NCBI RefSeq assembly: GCF_040892545.1
Contig: NZ_CP156079.1
Location: forward strand, 2,763,501-2,827,500
Length of the DNA stretch: 64,000 nt
Direction: 5' to 3'
Source: Paracidovorax avenae
Lineage (GTDB): Bacteria > Pseudomonadota > Gammaproteobacteria > Burkholderiales > Burkholderiaceae_C
Shown: piece after piece, positions 39,596 to 50,651 of the stretch
How the letters are laid out: the number at the start of each line of letters is the position of its first letter
Numbering within the stretch: position 1 is the stretch's first letter
Program-made: the position numbers and the translations under genes
The notes under the pieces: generated by a model
What the model was told of the DNA's origin: nothing
The model's database searches: none
The model's input: the letters and a program-made list of their open reading frames with translations, nothing else

Positions 39596-40171
39596 TCAAT
39601 GCTCTGGCGGCGCACCCTCGCCGGGGGCGGGCAGCAGCAGTCCTGCAGCCTTGGCCACCTGCACGCAGTCGCGCAGGTGGAGTTCGCCCAGGTAGCGCAG
39701 CGTGGCGTAGCCCAGGGCGGCGGATACGGCCTGGCCCGCCAGGGGTACGAACTTGGCTGCCTGCTGGGCCGTCAGGCGCACCCCGATGAGGCGCAAGGCG
39801 CGCATCACCAGTTCCCGCGTGACGATGCGGCCGATCAGTGCGGAGCCCACCATGCCCACGGCCTTTTGCACCTGCTCGCGCTTGTGCGGCGTGAGCCGGT
39901 CGATCTGTTCGGGCGTGAGGCCGAACTCGGCGTTGATTTCCGGGATGAGGCGGGTGAGCAGGGCCGCGTCCACCGCCCAGTCGAGGCCGGGTACGGGCAC
40001 GACGCCGGCCGCGGCGGCCATGAGGGCGCGGCGATGGAGGAGCTTCCGGCTTCTCCGCACCGCCGATTCCAGCGCAGGATGGCCGCTGGCCATGGCGCGG
40101 GCATCCGGTGCCGGAGCGGGCCCGGCGGCCCGTGTGGAGTCGCGGGAAGTGGAGGGAGACGGACCGGCCAT
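39596..40171 (-). CDS. DUF697/YcjF-like membrane-associated protein
   Basis: This 191-residue protein has a variable Pro/Ala/Ser-rich N-terminus, then RRALMAAAAGVVPVPGLDWAVD and GLTPEQIDRLTPHKREQV, with two or three hydrophobic helices (about 55-75, 105-125, 140-160). The pattern VPVPGLDW...LI..I is typical of DUF697-like proteins related to YcjF and the C-terminus of bacterial Era-like GTPases; function is unknown. ATG 40171 avoids overlap with the gene upstream, although the frame is open to 40264. It lies 23 nt downstream of the GlsB-type gene and may be its operon partner. Confidence 0.7.
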   Translation of the reverse strand: MAGPSPSTSRDSTRAAGPAPAPDARAMASGHPALESAVRRSRKLLHRRALMAAAAGVVPVPGLDWAVDAALLTRLIPEINAEFGLTPEQIDRLTPHKREQVQKAVGMVGSALIGRIVTRELVMRALRLIGVRLTAQQAAKFVPLAGQAVSAALGYATLRYLGELHLRDCVQVAKAAGLLLPAPGEGAPPEH

Positions 40172-40194
40172 TGTCTGGTGGTGCAGCGGCCGGT

Positions 40195-40446
40195 TCAGGA
40201 TTTGCTGCGGATCATGCCGTAGAGCACCAGCAGCACGATGGCGCCGACGATGGAGGCGATCCACCCGGCGGCTTCACCCTGCTGGTACCAGCCCATGGCG
40301 ACACCCACGTAGGTGGCCAGGAAGGAGCCTGCCACGCCGAGCAGGGACGTCATGATCCAGCCGAGCTTGTCATCTCCCGGCTTGAGGGCACGGGCGAGCA
40401 GACCGACGACGAGCCCGACGAGCAGGGTACCGATCAGGGAAAACAT
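40195..40446 (-). CDS. GlsB/YeaQ/YmgE family stress membrane protein
   Basis: This is an 83-residue protein with three membrane helices. The family pattern is GTLLVGLVVGLLARALKPG, GWIMTSLLGVAGSFLATYVG and GWIASIVGAIVLLVLYGMI. Members are called transglycosylase-associated or general-stress proteins, but their biochemical role is not established. ATG 40446 starts the conserved part; the frame is open upstream without similarity. Confidence 0.9.
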   Translation of the reverse strand: MFSLIGTLLVGLVVGLLARALKPGDDKLGWIMTSLLGVAGSFLATYVGVAMGWYQQGEAAGWIASIVGAIVLLVLYGMIRSKS

Positions 40447-40594
40447 GGCGTGTGATCGCTTTCGATGGAAAAAGAGGACGGAAGGAGGGCCCGCACGCGT
40501 TGCCGCGTGCCTGCACTTCAATCTACCCGGCCCGGCAGTACCATCGTGTCGGACAAGGCGCATAGCGGCCGATGAAGGCTTTCCGTCGAATTTC

Positions 40595-40624
40595 GGATGC
40601 CCGGATGCCCGGATGCCCGGATGC
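40595..40624 (+). repeat. Tandem octamer repeat GGATGCCC
   Basis: Three full copies and one partial copy of GGATGCCC run without interruption at 40595-40624 in non-coding DNA. Confidence 0.9.
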
Positions 40625-40851
40625 GGTGCGGTGTCGGAGCCTTCCCACATCCGAACGGGAGGCCTTCCGGTGGCTGGGGACGGGGCGGCTGTCTATCGTT
40701 TGAACCAGTGCAGACCCATGGTCTTCTGCACATGGCTGAGAAGCCGCAGCAGGGTTCGAGAACGAGGAGTCGAACCTCGGATCGTGGGAAACCGATGCCC
40801 TCACCGGGGCGAGGAGATGACCGGATGGCCTGCTGCGCAGCAGAACCAGAA

Positions 40852-40870
40852 CGCCCGGCAGAGCCGGGCG
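40852..40870 (-). terminator. Hairpin after the NlpC/P60 gene
   Basis: A perfect 8-bp GC stem (40852-40859/40863-40870) with a 3-nt loop lies 12 nt beyond the stop of the minus-strand hydrolase gene. It is followed on that strand by TTCTGGTTCTG, a weak T-rich tail. Confidence 0.55.
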
Positions 40871-40881
40871 TGGAAAGGCGA

Positions 40882-41469
40882 TCAGTTCAGCGGATTCTGA
40901 GCCGACGCGGACGGGGTGGTGGCCGCCTGGTCTTCGCTGAGCACGCGGCGGGCGCCATTGAAGCGGCGCTGCCAGTACGAAGCGCTCATGTCTTCCACGC
41001 GGACTTCCGCACCGCTGCGGGGCGAGTGGATGAACTTGCCGTCGCCCAGGTACAGGCCCACATGGCTGTAGGCGCGGCGCATGGTGTTGAAGAAGACGAG
41101 GTCTCCGGGCTGGAGATCCTTCTTGTCGATGGTCTCGGTGGCTGCGGCCTGCTCATTGGCCCGGCGGGGAAGGGCGAGGCCGATGGTCTGGCCGTAGATC
41201 GCACGGATGAAACCGCTGCAATCGAATCCGCTGTCGGCCGTATTGCCCCCACGGCGGTACGGGACGCCGAGGAAGCCCATCGCGGTGGAGATCAGTTCGC
41301 CGGTACGGTCCTGGACGCTGGCCCGCACTTCGCGCAGCTGATTGAGCACCTGGTGCCTGTCGATGAGGAATCGGTCCAGGTCATCAGGCGCCGAAGTGGC
41401 TGCGTTGTTGTGGGGAGCGGCATGGGCGGTGGCGCAAACCAGTAACAAAAGGCAAATCCAACGTGACAT
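40882..41469 (-). CDS. NlpC/P60 family peptidoglycan endopeptidase
   Basis: This is a 195-residue exported C40 peptidase that cuts peptide stems of peptidoglycan. The signal peptide is MSRWICLLLLVCATAHA. The catalytic domain follows, with the nucleophile Cys in GFDCSGFI, the His in YSHVGLYLGDG and the third residue in FIHSPRSG. The N-terminal mature part is short, with no LysM or SH3 domain. ATG 41469 puts the signal peptide at the N-terminus; the frame is open to 41538. It is divergent from the sugar dehydrogenase gene across a 162-bp AT-richer spacer. Confidence 0.92.
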   Translation of the reverse strand: MSRWICLLLLVCATAHAAPHNNAATSAPDDLDRFLIDRHQVLNQLREVRASVQDRTGELISTAMGFLGVPYRRGGNTADSGFDCSGFIRAIYGQTIGLALPRRANEQAAATETIDKKDLQPGDLVFFNTMRRAYSHVGLYLGDGKFIHSPRSGAEVRVEDMSASYWQRRFNGARRVLSEDQAATTPSASAQNPLN

Positions 41470-41631
41470 GGGGCGCGAGGGTATCACGCGTTGGCCTTGT
41501 TTTAATTGCAAAAAATGTAGCCGCAGGTCTTTTTTCATGGCCTGGGGCTATCGTCGAGCACGTTTCTGCAGCCTGTTACCCAGTAACACCGGGGCGGTGA
41601 AACGGCACCCTGTCCCACACGAGGAAGCGCT

Positions 41632-42825
41632 TTGGAATCACGAAAAATCGGTGCAATTGCGAAAATTTCGCTGGCGTTCGCTGCATTTTGCTGGGGCTTG
41701 ACGGCAATGGGTGGGAGTGCCACGGCAGCGGAAACGGCCCTCTCGCCGGTCCGCCCCGTGGAATCGGCCGTGTCTGTCACAGTTGATGACATCACGGATG
41801 GGCTGTCCAACCCCTGGGGGCTGGCATTTCTTCCTGATGGCCGTTTCCTCGTGACGGAACGGATCGGCCGCTTGCGGGTGGTGGAAGCCGACGGCAGGAA
41901 GGGTGCTCCGCTGCAAGGACTGCCTCCCATCGCTGCGGGTGGCCAGGGCGGGCTGCTCGACATCGCGACGGATGCGCAATTCGAGCGCAACCGCCGCATC
42001 TTCTTCTGCTTCTCCGAGCCGGACGGGCGCAATGGCGACGTCAACGGCACGGCCCTGGCCAGCGCCGTGCTGCCCCCCGGCGAGAAGGGTTTGCAGGATG
42101 TGCGCATCATCTTTCGCCAGCAGCCCAAGGTGGCGAGCCGCCTGCATTTCGGATGCCGCATCGCCCAGGCGGGAGACGGGTCGATCTTCCTCACGCTGGG
42201 TGAGCGCTTCGAACGCAAGGACGATGCGCAAAAGCTGGACAACCATCTGGGCAAGGTCGTGCATGTCATGCCTGACGGCTCGCCGGCCCCCGGCAATCCG
42301 TTCGTCGGTCGTTCCGGGGGGCTGCCCGAGATCTGGAGTTGGGGACACCGCAATTCCCAGGGCGCGGTGATCGGGCCTGATGGCCGGCTGTGGATGCATG
42401 AGCACGGCCCGCAAGGCGGCGACGAAATCAACGTGCCGCAGGCCGGCCGCAACCATGGATGGCCCGTGGTCACCTTCGGCGAGAACTACGGCGGCGGAAA
42501 GATCGGGGAAGGGCTGACGCAGAAGGCCGGCATGGAGCCGCCGCTGCATTACTGGGTGCCGTCGATCGCTCCTTCGGGCATGGCGTTCCTGACGAGCGAT
42601 CGCTACGGGCCTGCATGGAAGGGCAGCCTGTTCGTCGGTTCGCTGAAGTTCGCGCGCCTGCACCGGCTGGAACTGAAGGACGGCAGGGTGGTGCGCGACG
42701 AGTTCCTGCTGTCGGGCCTGGGCCAGCGGATCCGCGATGTGCGGCAGGGGCCCGATGGCTGGCTTTATGTGCTGACGGACAGCCCGCAGGGCCGGCTGCT
42801 GCGGCTGCGTCCACCCGGCTCCTGA
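41632..42825 (+). CDS. PQQ-dependent aldose sugar dehydrogenase (YliI-like), TTG start
   Basis: This 397-residue protein has a signal peptide (KISLAFAAFCWGLTAMGGSATAA) and the six-bladed beta-propeller of soluble glucose/sorbosone dehydrogenases: LSNPWGLAFLPDGRFLVTER, then WSWGHRNSQGAVIGPDGRLW, HEHGPQGGDEIN with a calcium/PQQ-binding block, and IRDVRQGPDGWLYVLTD at the end. It would oxidise aldoses in the periplasm; cofactor use and substrate are inferred from the family. The start is TTG 41632, with GAGGAA 5 nt upstream. The next in-frame ATG (41707) would remove most of the signal peptide. Confidence 0.88.
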   Translation: MESRKIGAIAKISLAFAAFCWGLTAMGGSATAAETALSPVRPVESAVSVTVDDITDGLSNPWGLAFLPDGRFLVTERIGRLRVVEADGRKGAPLQGLPPIAAGGQGGLLDIATDAQFERNRRIFFCFSEPDGRNGDVNGTALASAVLPPGEKGLQDVRIIFRQQPKVASRLHFGCRIAQAGDGSIFLTLGERFERKDDAQKLDNHLGKVVHVMPDGSPAPGNPFVGRSGGLPEIWSWGHRNSQGAVIGPDGRLWMHEHGPQGGDEINVPQAGRNHGWPVVTFGENYGGGKIGEGLTQKAGMEPPLHYWVPSIAPSGMAFLTSDRYGPAWKGSLFVGSLKFARLHRLELKDGRVVRDEFLLSGLGQRIRDVRQGPDGWLYVLTDSPQGRLLRLRPPGS

Positions 42826-42900
42826 TGGGTACCTTTCCGGGCAGGCCGGCCATATTGCGACAATGCACCTCTCCTTGTTCATGGCTTGCCTTTTCGACCG

Positions 42901-43515
42901 ATGCTGCTTGATGCCCTCGAATCCCAACTCGTGCTGGTGGACTACCAGGAACGCCTGATGCCCGCCATCTCCGACGGCCCGTCCGTGCTGGGCAACGCAC
43001 GGCTGCTGGCGCAGGTGGCCCGCGCGCTCGAGGTGCCCGTGTGGGGCACCGAACAGAATCCCTCCCGGCTGGGCCCGAACGATGCCGCGCTGCGGGCGCT
43101 CTGCCGCAAGACGCTGGCCAAGATGCAGTTCAGCGCGGCGGAAGAAGGCCTGGGCGAATGGCTGCGTCCCCCGGCAAGGCCGCAGCAGGGCGGCAACGCC
43201 CGCAGCCTGCCGCGCCACCTGCAGAAACCCGCCCAGCAACAGGCCGCCGCCGACGCGCGCGGCAGCATCGTGATCGCTGGCTGCGAGGCGCATGTGTGCC
43301 TTTTGCAGACGGCGCTGGACCTGCTCGAGGACGAGTTCGAGGTCTGGGTGGTGACCGATGCGTGCGGGTCGCGCACCGAGCGCAACCGCGACGCCGCCTT
43401 CGACCGGCTGGCGGGGGCGGGGGCGGAGCTGGTCACCACGGAAATGGTGGCGTTCGAATGGCTGCGGGGCTGCGAACACCCGGCGTTCAAGGAAGTGCTG
43501 GCACTCGTGAAGTAG
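42901..43515 (+). CDS. Isochorismatase-family cysteine hydrolase
   Basis: This 204-residue protein has the isochorismatase-like alpha/beta fold: SQLVLVDYQERLMPAI with the catalytic Asp, the Lys in CRKTLAKMQFSA, and GCEAHVCLLQTALDLL with the active-site Cys. A non-conserved insertion of about 35 residues (PPARPQQGGNARSLPRHLQ) precedes the Cys strand. ATG 42901 gives MLLDALESQLVLVD; TTG 42886 is a less likely earlier start. The substrate is unknown. It lies 75 nt after the sugar dehydrogenase on the same strand. Confidence 0.88.
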   Translation: MLLDALESQLVLVDYQERLMPAISDGPSVLGNARLLAQVARALEVPVWGTEQNPSRLGPNDAALRALCRKTLAKMQFSAAEEGLGEWLRPPARPQQGGNARSLPRHLQKPAQQQAAADARGSIVIAGCEAHVCLLQTALDLLEDEFEVWVVTDACGSRTERNRDAAFDRLAGAGAELVTTEMVAFEWLRGCEHPAFKEVLALVK

Positions 43516-43622
43516 CGCGTGGCGGCGCGGCTGTCAGGCTGCCGCAAGCGCAGGGTGAATGATGCTGTCTGCAAGCCCGCGTGCGAACATGCGCGGGCCA
43601 TAACGACAAGCAGGAGACACCC

Positions 43623-45548
43623 ATGGGCCGCTATGCCGACTTCCACCGCCGCTCCCTGCAGGAGCGCGATGCTTTCTGGGCCGAGCAGGCCCGCCTGATC
43701 GACTGGCAGGTGGCGCCCCGGCGCATCTGCAACTACGACCGGCCACCGTTCGCGCGCTGGTTCGAGGGCGGCACCACCAATCTCTGCCACAACGCGGTGG
43801 ACCGGCACCTCGCGCAGCGCGGCAGCGAAGCGGCGCTGATCGCGATCTCGTCCGAAACCGACTCCGAGCGCATCTACAGCTTCGCCGAGCTGCACGCGGA
43901 AGTGCAGCGCATGGCGGCCGCCCTGCGGTCCCTCGGGGTACAGGCGGGGGACCGGGTGCTGATCTACATGCCGATGGTGGCCGAGGCCGCGTTCGCCATG
44001 CTGGCCTGCGCCCGCATCGGGGCGCTGCACTCGGTGGTGTTCGGCGGCTTCGCGTCGGGCGCGCTGGCTTCGCGGATCGACGATGCCGAGCCGGTGGCCA
44101 TCGTCAGCGCGGACGCGGGCTCGCGCGGGGGCAAGGTGGTGCCCTACAAGCCGCTGCTGGACGAGGCGCTGCGGCTGTCTCGCCACCAGCCGGGCGCGGT
44201 GCTCCTCGTGGACCGCGGGCTGGCCCCGATGGAGCTGCAGCCGGGACGCGACCACCCCTGGGAGGAGTTGCGGGCGCGGCATCTGGACGCGCGGGTGGAC
44301 TGCGAATGGCTGGACGCCGCCCATCCGAGCTACACGCTCTACACCAGCGGCACCACCGGCCGGCCCAAGGGCGTGCAGCGGGATACGGGGGGATACGCGG
44401 TGGCGCTGGCGGCCAGCATGCGGCATATCTTCGATGCCGGGGCGCAGGGTTCCGGTGGCGCGCAGGCCCCGGGCGTGTTCTTCGCCACCAGCGACATCGG
44501 CTGGGTGGTGGGGCACAGCTATATCGTCTATGGCCCGCTCATCGCCGGCATGGCGACGGTAATGTACGAGGGCCTGCCGATCCGTCCGGACGCGGGCGTC
44601 TGGTGGCGCATCGTCGAGCGGCACCGCGTGACGCACATGTTCTCGGCGCCCACGGCCGTGCGCGTGCTGAAGAAGCAGGATCCGGAGTGGCTGCGGCGCC
44701 ATGACCTGTCGAGCCTGAAGGCACTGTGGCTGGCGGGCGAGCCGCTGGACGCGCCCACGGCGCAATGGATCGGCGAGGCGCTGGGCGTGCCCATCGTGGA
44801 CAACTACTGGCAGACCGAGACCGGCTGGCCGATCCTCACGCTGGCCAACGGGGTGGAGCCGCAGGCGTCCCGTGCGGGCAGCCCGGGCAAGGCCATGTAC
44901 GGCTACGACGTGAAGCTGATCGACCAGGCCACGGGCGAGGAACTCACGGAGCCGGACCGCAAGGGCGTGCTCGCCATCGAGGGGCCGCTGCCTCCGGGCT
45001 GCATGCAGACCGTGTGGCGCGACGACGAGCGCTTCGTCCAGACGTACTGGAAGAGCATTCCCGGGCGCATGGTGTACAGCACGTTCGACTGGGGCATCCG
45101 CGACCGGGACGGCTACTACTTCATCCTGGGGCGCACCGACGACGTGATCAACGTGGCCGGGCACCGGCTGGGCACGCGGGAGATCGAGGAGGCGATCGCC
45201 GCCCATCCGCAGGTGGCGGAGGTGGCCGTGGTGGGCGTGGCCGATGCGCTCAAGGGCCAGGTGGCGATGGCCTTCGCGGTGGCGCGCGATCCGGCGGCCG
45301 TGGCCGACGCGGCGGACCGCCGGCGGCTGGAAGGGGATGTGATGCAGATCGTGGACCAGCGGCTCGGCGCCGTGGCCCGGCCATCGCGCGTGCATTTCGT
45401 GTCGCTGCTGCCAAAGACGCGCAGCGGCAAGCTGCTGCGCCGCGCGCTGCAGGCCGTGGCCGAGCGCCGCGACCCCGGGGATCTCACCACCATGGAAGAT
45501 CCCTCGGCGCTGCAGCAGGTGAGGGATCTGCTGGCCGGAGCAGCGTAG
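43623..45548 (+). CDS. prpE: Propionate--CoA ligase
   Basis: This 641-residue acyl-CoA synthetase is of the acetyl/propionyl type and activates short-chain acids to CoA thioesters through an acyl-AMP intermediate. The N-terminal ACAS domain (YADFHRRSLQERDAFWAEQA, RWFEGGTTNLCHN) precedes the AMP-binding core: YTSGTTGRPKGVQRDTGG (P-loop), DNYWQTETGWPI, and YYFILGRTDDVINVAGHRLG. The C-terminal catalytic lysine lies in KTRSGKLLRR. The family-specific pattern fits PrpE rather than Acs. AGGAGA lies upstream of ATG 43623. Other prp genes are not nearby. Confidence 0.93.
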   Translation: MGRYADFHRRSLQERDAFWAEQARLIDWQVAPRRICNYDRPPFARWFEGGTTNLCHNAVDRHLAQRGSEAALIAISSETDSERIYSFAELHAEVQRMAAALRSLGVQAGDRVLIYMPMVAEAAFAMLACARIGALHSVVFGGFASGALASRIDDAEPVAIVSADAGSRGGKVVPYKPLLDEALRLSRHQPGAVLLVDRGLAPMELQPGRDHPWEELRARHLDARVDCEWLDAAHPSYTLYTSGTTGRPKGVQRDTGGYAVALAASMRHIFDAGAQGSGGAQAPGVFFATSDIGWVVGHSYIVYGPLIAGMATVMYEGLPIRPDAGVWWRIVERHRVTHMFSAPTAVRVLKKQDPEWLRRHDLSSLKALWLAGEPLDAPTAQWIGEALGVPIVDNYWQTETGWPILTLANGVEPQASRAGSPGKAMYGYDVKLIDQATGEELTEPDRKGVLAIEGPLPPGCMQTVWRDDERFVQTYWKSIPGRMVYSTFDWGIRDRDGYYFILGRTDDVINVAGHRLGTREIEEAIAAHPQVAEVAVVGVADALKGQVAMAFAVARDPAAVADAADRRRLEGDVMQIVDQRLGAVARPSRVHFVSLLPKTRSGKLLRRALQAVAERRDPGDLTTMEDPSALQQVRDLLAGAA

Positions 45549-45565
45549 TGCGGCAGGGCGGTGGT

Positions 45566-45591
45566 GCGGGGCGGTGCATGCTCCGCCCCGC
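45566..45591. terminator. Hairpin between convergent prpE and acyl-CoA ligase genes
   Basis: A perfect 9-bp GC stem (45566-45574/45583-45591) with an 8-nt loop lies in the 46-bp convergent gap. It may end transcription from both sides, though neither side has a clear T-tract. Confidence 0.55.
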
Positions 45592-45594
45592 GGT

Positions 45595-47268
45595 TCATCC
45601 GGCGGTGCGCAGCTGCGCGCGCAGGATCTTGCCCACGGGCGACTTCGGCAACTGCGCGCTGAAGACGATCTGCCGGGGCACCTTGTAGGCCGTGAGCTGC
45701 GTGCGGCAGTAGCGCTCGACGGCCTCTGCATCCAGGCCGGTGCCGCGGGGCACCACGTAGGCCCGCACGGCTTCTCCGGTGGCGGCATCCGGTACACCGA
45801 CCACCGCCGCCTCGAGGATGCCGGGATGCGCCGCGAGCACGTCTTCCACTTCATTGGGATAGACGTTGAAGCCCGACACGAGAATCATGTCCTTCTTGCG
45901 GTCCACGATGCGCACACGCCCGTCGGCATCCATCTGCGCGATGTCGCCCGTGCGGAGCCAGCCATCCACGATGGCGCTCGCACTGTCCTGCGGCGAATTC
46001 AGGTAGCCGGCGGCCACCTGGGGCCCCTGCACGAGCAGTTCGCCGCGTTCGCCGACGCCCAGGTCGTTGCCGTCGGCATCGACGATCCGCACCTGGCACC
46101 CGGGCATGGGCAGGCCCACGGTGCCCGTGCGGGGCGCCCCGGTGGGTGGATTGCAGGACACGATGCAGGTGGTTTCCGTCATGCCGTAGCCTTCCAGGAT
46201 GGGGCAGACCAGGGCCGTCCACGCCTGGGCCGTGGAGGGGCGCAACGCCGTTCCGCCCGAGAAGGCGAAGCGGAGCTTCGGGGGGCGCTCCTGGAACCAC
46301 GGCTCCGCGAGCAGCCCGGCGTAGAGCGTGTCCACCCCGGACATCCAGTCCACCTCGAAATCCTCGAAGGCGCGGCGCAGGTGGGCGACCGGCCGGGGAT
46401 TGGGCACGAGCAGGTTTCTCGCGCCGAAGGTGAAGAACACCAGGAAATTCACCATGAAGGCGAAGACATGGTAGAGCGGCAGCACGGTCAGGATGGTCTC
46501 GCCGCGGCGTGGGCCGTCGTACGCCTGCAGGAAGTCCCGCGTCATCTGGAGCGTCGCGAGGATGTTCCGGTGGGTGATCACCGCACCCTTGCTGCGCCCC
46601 GTGGTGCCGCCCGTGTATTGGTACAGCGCGACCGGGTGGTTTCGCCAGATGGGCTTGCTCAATGATTGCCCTGCCTGCAGGGCGTCCGCCATGCGGGTGG
46701 GCGCCGGGTCCGGTGACGGGCGGCCGGACTCCGGCAGCGCATCGCGGATGGCCGAGGCGACGGGCTCCGCGAAGAAATCCCACGGGCTGGCCGCCATGAG
46801 CCGCAGCCCCAGTTCCGCGGCGACGGGCTGCGCCACCTGGAGGAACAGGTCGGAGGCCAGGAGCAGCTTCGCACCGGAGTCCTGCAGCTGCAGTTTCAGT
46901 TCCCGCCCGGTGTACAGGGGATTGACGTTCGTCACGATGAGTCCGGCCTTCCAGGCGCCGAAGACCGCGATGGGGTAGTGCAGGCACGTGGGCAGCTGTA
47001 CCGCAATGACTTCGCCGGCTTCGAATCCCATCTCGTGGACCAGGAACGCCGCGAAGGCGTCGGACAGCGCATCCACTTCCTGGAAACTGTGGAAAGTGCT
47101 GGCACCCGTCGGGAGCACGAGCCCGAACGCGGCTTCGGACTGGCAGCGCGCCGCGGCTTCGGTGGCCAGCGTGGCTGCATTCGCGGGCAGGGACGCGAGG
47201 TCCACGCGGTAGCCGCGCAGGCTGGGGGGAAAGGAGGCTTCCCAGAGCTCTCGGTGCAGGGCGGTCAT
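45595..47268 (-). CDS. Acyl-CoA ligase (FadD-like)
   Basis: This 557-residue AMP-forming ligase probably activates medium- or long-chain fatty acids. Core motifs are QYTGGTTGRSKGAVITHRN, the YGMTETTCIV region, GELLVQGPQVAAGY, LRTGDIAQMDADGRVRIVDR with KDMILVSGFNVYPNEVE, and the catalytic Lys in LPKSPVGKILRAQLR. Length and motifs agree with FadD/DmdB-type enzymes. It lies in a minus-strand series fadH-SnoaL-ligase that suggests a fatty-acid degradation unit, with 40 nt to the SnoaL-like gene upstream. Confidence 0.92.
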   Translation of the reverse strand: MTALHRELWEASFPPSLRGYRVDLASLPANAATLATEAAARCQSEAAFGLVLPTGASTFHSFQEVDALSDAFAAFLVHEMGFEAGEVIAVQLPTCLHYPIAVFGAWKAGLIVTNVNPLYTGRELKLQLQDSGAKLLLASDLFLQVAQPVAAELGLRLMAASPWDFFAEPVASAIRDALPESGRPSPDPAPTRMADALQAGQSLSKPIWRNHPVALYQYTGGTTGRSKGAVITHRNILATLQMTRDFLQAYDGPRRGETILTVLPLYHVFAFMVNFLVFFTFGARNLLVPNPRPVAHLRRAFEDFEVDWMSGVDTLYAGLLAEPWFQERPPKLRFAFSGGTALRPSTAQAWTALVCPILEGYGMTETTCIVSCNPPTGAPRTGTVGLPMPGCQVRIVDADGNDLGVGERGELLVQGPQVAAGYLNSPQDSASAIVDGWLRTGDIAQMDADGRVRIVDRKKDMILVSGFNVYPNEVEDVLAAHPGILEAAVVGVPDAATGEAVRAYVVPRGTGLDAEAVERYCRTQLTAYKVPRQIVFSAQLPKSPVGKILRAQLRTAG

Positions 47269-47308
47269 GTCTCTTTTGTCTCCATTCTTTTTCTGGTGGG
47301 TTCCGGCG

Positions 47309-47749
47309 TCAGGCCCTGGCCTTGAAAGCGGGCATGCTGTCGCCGAGGCGCCTGCCCATTTCCGCTCCCAGGGCCTGCAGGCCGCTCAGCGGGCGCACCA
47401 TGACCTCGAACTCCACGATCCGCCCCTCGTCGTCGAAGCGGATGAGATCGATGCCCTTGAGGTCCTTGCCGGCGACGCTCGCGCTGAATTCCAGCACCAC
47501 GTTCAGGCCGTCGCCGCTGACCAGCTGGCGGTGGTAGGTGAAGTTCTCGAAGACCTGGATCACGGTGGTCAGCGCCAGGATGAGCGCCGGGGCGGATGCG
47601 TAGGCCGTGTGCGCCATCGGCGAGCGGAACACGGCGTCGGGGTGGACGATGGTGTGCAGGTCGCCGAGATCCTTCCTGGCGATCATGGCGTGCCAGACAT
47701 CGAGCGATCGGGCGATCTCGGGATGGGCGTGGGGTGGGGATTGCGTCAT
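47309..47749 (-). CDS. SnoaL-like/NTF2-fold protein
   Basis: This 146-residue protein has the cone-shaped NTF2/SnoaL-like fold: HPEIARSLDVWHAMIARKDL, LHTIVHPDAVFRSPM, and strands LNVVLEFSASVAG and IDLIRFDDEGRIVEFEVMVRP. Members bind or transform small hydrophobic substrates; the activity here is unknown. It lies between the fadH-like and acyl-CoA ligase genes on the same strand with short gaps, so co-transcription is likely. Confidence 0.85.
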   Translation of the reverse strand: MTQSPPHAHPEIARSLDVWHAMIARKDLGDLHTIVHPDAVFRSPMAHTAYASAPALILALTTVIQVFENFTYHRQLVSGDGLNVVLEFSASVAGKDLKGIDLIRFDDEGRIVEFEVMVRPLSGLQALGAEMGRRLGDSMPAFKARA

Positions 47750-47801
47750 GGGAATGTCTCCTCGGTGGGGTGGAACGAAGGGGATGGAAGCCGCCCGCGG
47801 A

Positions 47802-49949
<2,148 letters not shown>

Positions 49950-49975
49950 CCTGCCTGTGCTAAGTTCCGCCACCC

Positions 49976-50614
49976 ATGAAGACTTCCGCTCCACGCTCCC
50001 GAGATACCTACCACGTGGGCAATCTCGCCCCACGCCTGCTGGGGGCGGCGCGCGAGATGCTGGAAGAAGTGGGGCCCACGAAGCTCTCGCTGCGGGCGGT
50101 GGCCGAGCGGGTCGGCGTGAGTTCGGCCGCGGCGTACCACCATTACGCCCACCGGGCGGAACTCATCGGGCATTTGGCAGGGCAGGGCTTTCGCGAGCTG
50201 GCCCAGGCCCTCGCCGCGCGTGACAGGCGGGCCTCCGGCGTGCGCAAGGTGCGCGACGCCAGCCTGATCTACTTCCGCTTCGCGCGCAGCAATCCGGCCC
50301 TGTACCAACTCATGTTCGGCGCGGAGTTCGCCACGGGCGAGATGATTCCCGAATTGCGCTCCGCGCGGGAGCTGGCCTTCGGCGAACTGAGGAGCACGAT
50401 CGCCGAGGTGCTCGGACAGGATGCACAGACCCCCGAGGTGCGCCGCGCCGCGCGCGCCGCCTGGTCCTATACGCACGGGCTCACGTCGCTCGTGATCCAT
50501 GGTGTGTTGCACATCCCGGCAGGCATGACGGAGGAGCGTTTTCTGGACGGCACGCTGCAGGGCCTGGCGCATCTCTTCCAGACGGGAGCCCAGGGCGGCT
50601 CCGGGGCGGGCTGA
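49976..50614 (+). CDS. TetR family regulator with WHG domain
   Basis: This 212-residue repressor has an N-terminal helix-turn-helix: LLGAAREMLEEVGPTKLSLR, then AVAERVGVSSAAAYHHYAHR. The C-terminal domain contains WSYTHGLTSLVIHG, the W-x3-HG pattern of TetR_C_33. It is divergent from fadH, and by analogy with other TetR/fatty-acid pairs it probably represses fadH and perhaps itself, with an acyl-CoA as inducer. Ligand and targets are inferred from the neighbourhood only. Confidence 0.9.
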   Translation: MKTSAPRSRDTYHVGNLAPRLLGAAREMLEEVGPTKLSLRAVAERVGVSSAAAYHHYAHRAELIGHLAGQGFRELAQALAARDRRASGVRKVRDASLIYFRFARSNPALYQLMFGAEFATGEMIPELRSARELAFGELRSTIAEVLGQDAQTPEVRRAARAAWSYTHGLTSLVIHGVLHIPAGMTEERFLDGTLQGLAHLFQTGAQGGSGAG

Positions 50615-50651
50615 CCGCATTGCGTGGCCTGGAGGCGGCCACCGGGCAGCC

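Larger units (their letters stand above)
40447..40881. other. 435-bp intergenic region with octamer repeats and a T-arm-like hairpin
   Basis: No gene is supported here. It contains 3.75 tandem copies of GGATGCCC at 40595-40624. On the minus strand at 40763-40779 a 5-bp stem closes a TTCGACT loop, like a tRNA T-arm, but no matching acceptor, D or anticodon arms could be built around it. The 3' end holds the terminator-like hairpin listed next. Confidence 0.6.

Noticed and set aside
40741..40880. A full tRNA gene on the minus strand around the T-arm-like stem.
   Set aside because: No acceptor stem, D-arm or proper anticodon arm could be paired, and no CCA end is present.
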